Shown: positions 61,176 to 64,000 of the stretch, piece after piece
Numbering within the stretch: position 1 is the first letter of the stretch
Layout of the letters: every line of letters begins with the position of its first letter
NCBI GenBank assembly: GCA_020882975.1
Contig: JAHRFD010000001.1
Span: 432,388-496,387, forward strand
DNA: 64,000 nucleotides
Direction: 5' to 3'
DNA from: Microcoleus sp. EPA2
GTDB lineage: Bacteria > Cyanobacteriota > Cyanobacteriia > Cyanobacteriales > Microcoleaceae
The notes under the pieces: generated by a model
The model's database searches: none
The model's input: the letters and a program-made list of their open reading frames with translations, nothing else
Told to the model about the DNA's origin: nothing
Program-made: the position numbers and the translations under genes

Positions 61176-62789
61176 TTAATTTTTAAGTTTTACTTTAGCA
61201 TCAACCGTAGATTCTCCATCATTTAAATACTGATAACTCATCCGAGAAATATCCCGAATCAAACTTTGAGCAGGCTTCTCTGTTTCCGGGGAATGTTTCA
61301 CCATTACCGCCACTAAATAACGCTTGCCGTTTGGCAAATCTACCATCCCTGCATCGGCTAGCAAAGTGTTGATATTTCCCGTTTTATGAGCAATAATTGC
61401 CTCGTCCCCCAAACCTTTGGGTAGCAAACTATCATTTTTAGTTTGCCTCATGATTTGAAAAATGCGATCGCGCGATTTCACTGACACCAAATTACCCCGA
61501 TCGATCTGGGCAATAATATTAATCAAATCCTTGGGACTGGTAGTATTGGTTCCCTCTAAATCAGGCAATTTATTGCGAATAACCGTCGCCCTCAAACCCC
61601 AGGTTGCAAATTTCTGATTCAAAACTTCTGCACCTCCCAACAACTCAATCATCATATTTGTCGCCGTATTGTCACTGACAACAATCATTTTTTTGGCAAC
61701 TTCCAAAGCCGAATACTTCGTACCCGGAGGTTGGTCTTGCATCTCTCCCGAACCGCCCACAATATCTTCGGCCCGTAGAGTCAACATCTGATCTAGTCGC
61801 ACTTTCCCCTCATCTACAGCTTGGAAAAAAGCTACTAAAATCGGCACTTTAATCGTACTAGCTGAAGCAAAAGTAGTGTCCCCGTTAACATTTAGGTAGC
61901 TTCCACTATCTAAATCGACTAAGAATACTCCCGCAGTCAAGCTAGGGTTGTCCGTGGTCAAAACCTGAACTTGCGTTTTGAGGGTGGCTAATTCTTGATT
62001 CAGTTGCAGTGCAGGGGGGGCTAGGGTTGTAGCTGCGGCGCTATCACTTTCTGCGGGAGTTTGTTGCCCATTAGCTCCTGGAGCGTTCTGTTCTTGCGCT
62101 GTGGAACCCGATCGACTCACAGCATTCACCACTGACAACATTGTCCCGCAAATCACCGCCATCCCAACTCCCAAAATCAACAAACGAGTAGCGTACACCA
62201 GCGGTGGTGTCGTGCTAGGTGTGGGTCGTTTGCGGGGTTTATCGCTGGCTTGGGGGCGCTGTTTGGGGTCGGGGCGTTTTTTGACCTTGGGAGGCGTTTC
62301 AGTGTCTGCAATGCGACCTAAATAGGACTGGGAGCGACTTCCGGGACGGGATGCAGGGGTGGTTGGCGGTATAAACTGGCTGTTGGGATTGCTGGCCGGA
62401 CTCAGATTTTCTGGTGTTGGCCCTGGATTGAACAAATCTACAGCAGCGAGGCCTTTTTTGGGAGATTGACGGCTCTTCGACTGGGGAGTTTTGCTAGTTC
62501 GGGGTTTTTTACCCGTAATTGCAGATTGGGGATTGGATAAAAAGTCTGGTGTGTTTAATTCTGCGGGGGGATTAGCAGGGGAATTTGCCCTAATTCTGCT
62601 GCCGCTTGGTGGTTCCAATGGTAGAGTCGAAGGTTCTTTTGCTTTACTGGAAGCTGGCGGTTTTGGTTTCTGCGATTGGGTGGAACCGCGGCGGCCTGAT
62701 TTGCTAGACTGATTTGTTTTGCTCGACTGCTGAGATGATATTGAGGAGATCTCTGAGAATATCGATCGCTTGGGAAACCGCTCTGCCAC
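61176..62789 (-). CDS. Membrane-anchored serine hydrolase (class A beta-lactamase fold)
   Basis: 537 residues. About 195 residues of Pro/Ser/Lys-rich, presumably disordered cytoplasmic sequence precede one transmembrane helix (about 201-223; RLLILGVGMAVICGTMLSVV). The extracytoplasmic domain carries the serine-hydrolase signature: FASASTIKVPILVAFF (Ser311, Lys314), VSDNTATNMM (SDN at 372), LEGTNTTSP and IIAHKTGNIN (KTG at 469). It could be a beta-lactamase or a peptidoglycan-modifying enzyme; the N-terminal tail is more typical of the latter in cyanobacteria (inference). It is 41 bp downstream of the RNA methyltransferase gene on the same strand. Confidence 0.86.
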   Translation of the reverse strand: MAERFPKRSIFSEISSISSQQSSKTNQSSKSGRRGSTQSQKPKPPASSKAKEPSTLPLEPPSGSRIRANSPANPPAELNTPDFLSNPQSAITGKKPRTSKTPQSKSRQSPKKGLAAVDLFNPGPTPENLSPASNPNSQFIPPTTPASRPGSRSQSYLGRIADTETPPKVKKRPDPKQRPQASDKPRKRPTPSTTPPLVYATRLLILGVGMAVICGTMLSVVNAVSRSGSTAQEQNAPGANGQQTPAESDSAAATTLAPPALQLNQELATLKTQVQVLTTDNPSLTAGVFLVDLDSGSYLNVNGDTTFASASTIKVPILVAFFQAVDEGKVRLDQMLTLRAEDIVGGSGEMQDQPPGTKYSALEVAKKMIVVSDNTATNMMIELLGGAEVLNQKFATWGLRATVIRNKLPDLEGTNTTSPKDLINIIAQIDRGNLVSVKSRDRIFQIMRQTKNDSLLPKGLGDEAIIAHKTGNINTLLADAGMVDLPNGKRYLVAVMVKHSPETEKPAQSLIRDISRMSYQYLNDGESTVDAKVKLKN

Positions 62790-62830
62790 GTCTTACTCCT
62801 TCACCAATGTACACTTCAAATTGCTGATTT

Positions 62831-63781
62831 TTAATCTGGATCGCTCGCCTTTTGAGCTGGATAATCGGGCAACGCCTGATCCAGACTATCAGAAACAGGA
62901 CCGATCGGGTGAGTTTTTCCGATCGCCCATTCTACTTGTCGGAGAATCCCCCGCAACATGGCGACTTCCCCAACGGAAGGATAGGCGCGATTATATAAAT
63001 GGCGAAATTTTGCCATCCGGCTGGCTGCTGTGTGGGGATGCAAGTATCCCACTTTTAACAACAAAGTTTCTAGTTGCTGGTAGTATCCTTCTAAATTTTC
63101 TAAGGTAGCAGAAGCATCTTCTTCCTTCACCGCTTGGGGGAGGTGATGATTCCTTCCGGGAGTTGGGGGGGGTGATGATTCCTTCCCCCCTTGGGGGAGG
63201 TAGGGGGGAGTTTCCTTATTTTCCCCCCTTGGGGGGGGTTCCTTCTTTTCCCCCCTTGGGGGGGGTAGGGGGGGGTTGACTTCGATGGGGGGGTTAAGAA
63301 CTAACTTATATAATTCATAGCAGCAGATAGCAACGGCTTGGGCGAGATTTAGGGAGGTGTAAGCTTCGCTGGAGGGAATGCGGATCAGGCGCTGAGCATA
63401 GTTTAATTCGGCGTTGGTTAGGCCACAGTCTTCTCGACCAAAAATGAGAGCGCTGGGGGCTTCTAGGAGCCAAGGTAAGGCATCTGCTGGTGCTTCTGGC
63501 TTTGTGGCTAAGGGGCGATCGTCCCCTGTGGTGGCGATCGCCCTTGTACAGCCTACCAAAGCCGCTGGCAAACTCTCAACTACTCTGGCATTTTCCAATA
63601 TATCGGCGGCGCGCACAGCCATCAGTCGGGCTTCTGCTCCTAAATAATCGCACTGGGGATTGACCAAAACTAATTGGTGCAAACCCATATTTTTGAGCAC
63701 GCGGGCTACAGAGCCTACATTCAAAGGGCCTGCGGGTTCAACTAAGATAATTCGGATGTTGGCGGCGGCCGTTGAGAGCAT
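62831..63781 (-). CDS. RNA methyltransferase, TrmJ/TrmH (SpoU) family, with a repeat-derived insertion
   Basis: 316 residues. IRIILVEPAGPLNVGSVARV and LKNMGLHQLVLVNP are the SPOUT knot start; ALIFGREDCGLTNAEL is motif 2 and IPSSEAYTSLNLAQAVAICC motif 3. The TrmJ-type C-terminal helical domain follows (LETLLLKVGYLHPHTAASRM, AKFRHLYNRAYPSVGEVAML). Between them, about residues 172-235 consist of PP(L/T)PPRGE(N/K)K-type and GGKESSPPPT repeats encoded by CCCCCCTTGGGGGG palindromes, an in-frame invasion by the intergenic repeat. TrmJ methylates tRNA at position 32 (2'-O). Co-transcribed with the serine hydrolase gene. Confidence 0.88.
   Translation of the reverse strand: MLSTAAANIRIILVEPAGPLNVGSVARVLKNMGLHQLVLVNPQCDYLGAEARLMAVRAADILENARVVESLPAALVGCTRAIATTGDDRPLATKPEAPADALPWLLEAPSALIFGREDCGLTNAELNYAQRLIRIPSSEAYTSLNLAQAVAICCYELYKLVLNPPIEVNPPLPPPRGEKKEPPPRGENKETPPYLPQGGKESSPPPTPGRNHHLPQAVKEEDASATLENLEGYYQQLETLLLKVGYLHPHTAASRMAKFRHLYNRAYPSVGEVAMLRGILRQVEWAIGKTHPIGPVSDSLDQALPDYPAQKASDPD
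63124..63292. repeat. CCCCCCTTGGGGGG palindromic repeats inside the TrmJ-like gene
   Basis: Four to five CCCCCCTTGGGGG-type palindromes with TTCCTT and AGGTAGGGGGG spacers, in frame with the methyltransferase gene on the minus strand. The same repeat is intergenic at 18462-18490 and 35693-35725. Confidence 0.88.
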
Positions 63782-63953
63782 TTAATTTAGGGAGATATAG
63801 CGAAGGAAGAAGGAAGAGGCAATGGTGAGCAAGGGTTTCAGCAATCAACAATGTCTGTTCCACAAGCAAATTGTTTTTTTCGCAACAGGCATCTTGCGTG
63901 CTCTTGAAAATGATACAAAATGTAAATTAGTTATATGTATTGTCAAAATTAAC
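63782..63953. other. Spacer between the TrmJ-like gene and the DUF2256 gene
   Basis: CGCAACAGGCATCTTGCGTG (63869-63889) has a small CGCAA...TTGCG palindrome related to those near 4808 and 32320. AAGGAAGAAGGAAGAGG is a purine-rich stretch. No gene. Confidence 0.5.
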
Positions 63954-64000
63954 ATGGCTAAGCAGCGATCGAAATCCGATTTACCTACAAAAATTTGCCC
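63954..64000 (+). CDS. DUF2256 domain protein, 5' end only (continues beyond window)
   Basis: The ATG at 63954 opens MAKQRSKSDLPTKICP, the start of the small DUF2256 zinc-ribbon-like family (usually about 40-60 residues, with the CxxC pair beginning at ICPVC). Only 15 codons are in the window, so the identification rests on the N-terminal motif. Confidence 0.6.
   Translation, partial: MAKQRSKSDLPTKIC

Noticed and set aside
1-64000. tRNA or rRNA genes
   Set aside because: No cloverleaf with GTTCRANYC-type T-arm or rRNA core was seen in any spacer on either strand; a tRNAscan run would settle it.

Overview
The window is a piece of a cyanobacterial chromosome, most likely from a filamentous non-marine lineage of the Oscillatoriales (Microcoleus/Oscillatoria/Phormidium type). 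The evidence is a photosystem I gene (psaK), the plastid-type ribosomal protein PSRP-3/Ycf65, the proton-extrusion protein PcxA, an ABA4-like membrane protein, a Mo-dependent-nitrogenase C-terminal-domain protein, DUF928 and CHASE2-cyclase genes, the guaB3-Yfr1-trxA arrangement, very frequent GCGATCGC (HIP1) octamers, and intergenic spacers packed with 7-bp short tandem repeats (TTATTGG, CCCAATT, TCTAAAA and others). The order-level assignment is inference. I see no rRNA, tRNA, CRISPR array, prophage or complete insertion sequence.

Layout. 0-1.4 kb: the 3' end of a family-10-like glycosyl hydrolase and a rhomboid protease. 1.6-8.1 kb: two tandem, paralogous, very repetitive RTX calcium-binding proteins that look like type I secretion substrates. 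8.4-14.2 kb: a large P-loop protein of the UvrD/AddB type, pcxA, rodA and a glyoxalase-fold protein. 14.4-15.0 kb: a decayed lpxB-related pseudogene. 15.1-18.4 kb: guaB3, the small RNA Yfr1, trxA and a LOG-family gene. 18.5-25.5 kb: an SH3b/Ala-Pro protein, hisC, a glycerophosphodiesterase-hydrolase pair, a phytase-like esterase and a TPR protein. 25.7-32.3 kb: ABA4-like gene, pheS, surE, a zinc-ribbon protein and carB. 32.7-36.8 kb: glycosyltransferase, coiled-coil/HEAT protein, CPBP protease, trpF and psaK. 36.9-44.9 kb: site-2 protease, CHASE2 cyclase plus DUF928, lipoate ligase-like protein, second thioredoxin, Uma2 nuclease, aminotransferase and DUF6737. 45.4-49.3 kb: TerY-like VWA protein, PP2C phosphatase, an unrecognised protein and a tandem RNase III-like protein with lost catalytic residues. 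49.5-60.3 kb: a hybrid kinase with two phytochrome-type GAF domains, a phosphoesterase, cobK, TPR, HAD hydrolase, PSRP-3, methyltransferase, TerB/nitrogenase-C-terminal protein and obgE. 60.6-64 kb: a small secreted protein, a membrane-anchored class A beta-lactamase-like hydrolase, a TrmJ-like RNA methyltransferase and the start of a DUF2256 gene.

Most genes are single housekeeping or regulatory units. Likely co-transcribed sets are pheS with the ABA4-like gene (24 bp apart), the alpha/beta hydrolase with the glycerophosphodiesterase (4-bp overlap), the CHASE2 cyclase with DUF928 (27 bp), VWA with PP2C (112 bp), and the TrmJ-like gene with the serine hydrolase (41 bp).

The most unusual content is (1) the RNase III-like protein whose active-site acidic residues are mostly replaced, beside a VWA/PP2C pair that lacks its usual kinase; (2) a nested MITE-like repeat family with 14-17 bp terminal inverted repeats and possible ~10-bp target duplications; and (3) short repeats that have colonised gene ends and supply stop or start codons. 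I saw no clear-cut new multi-gene system.
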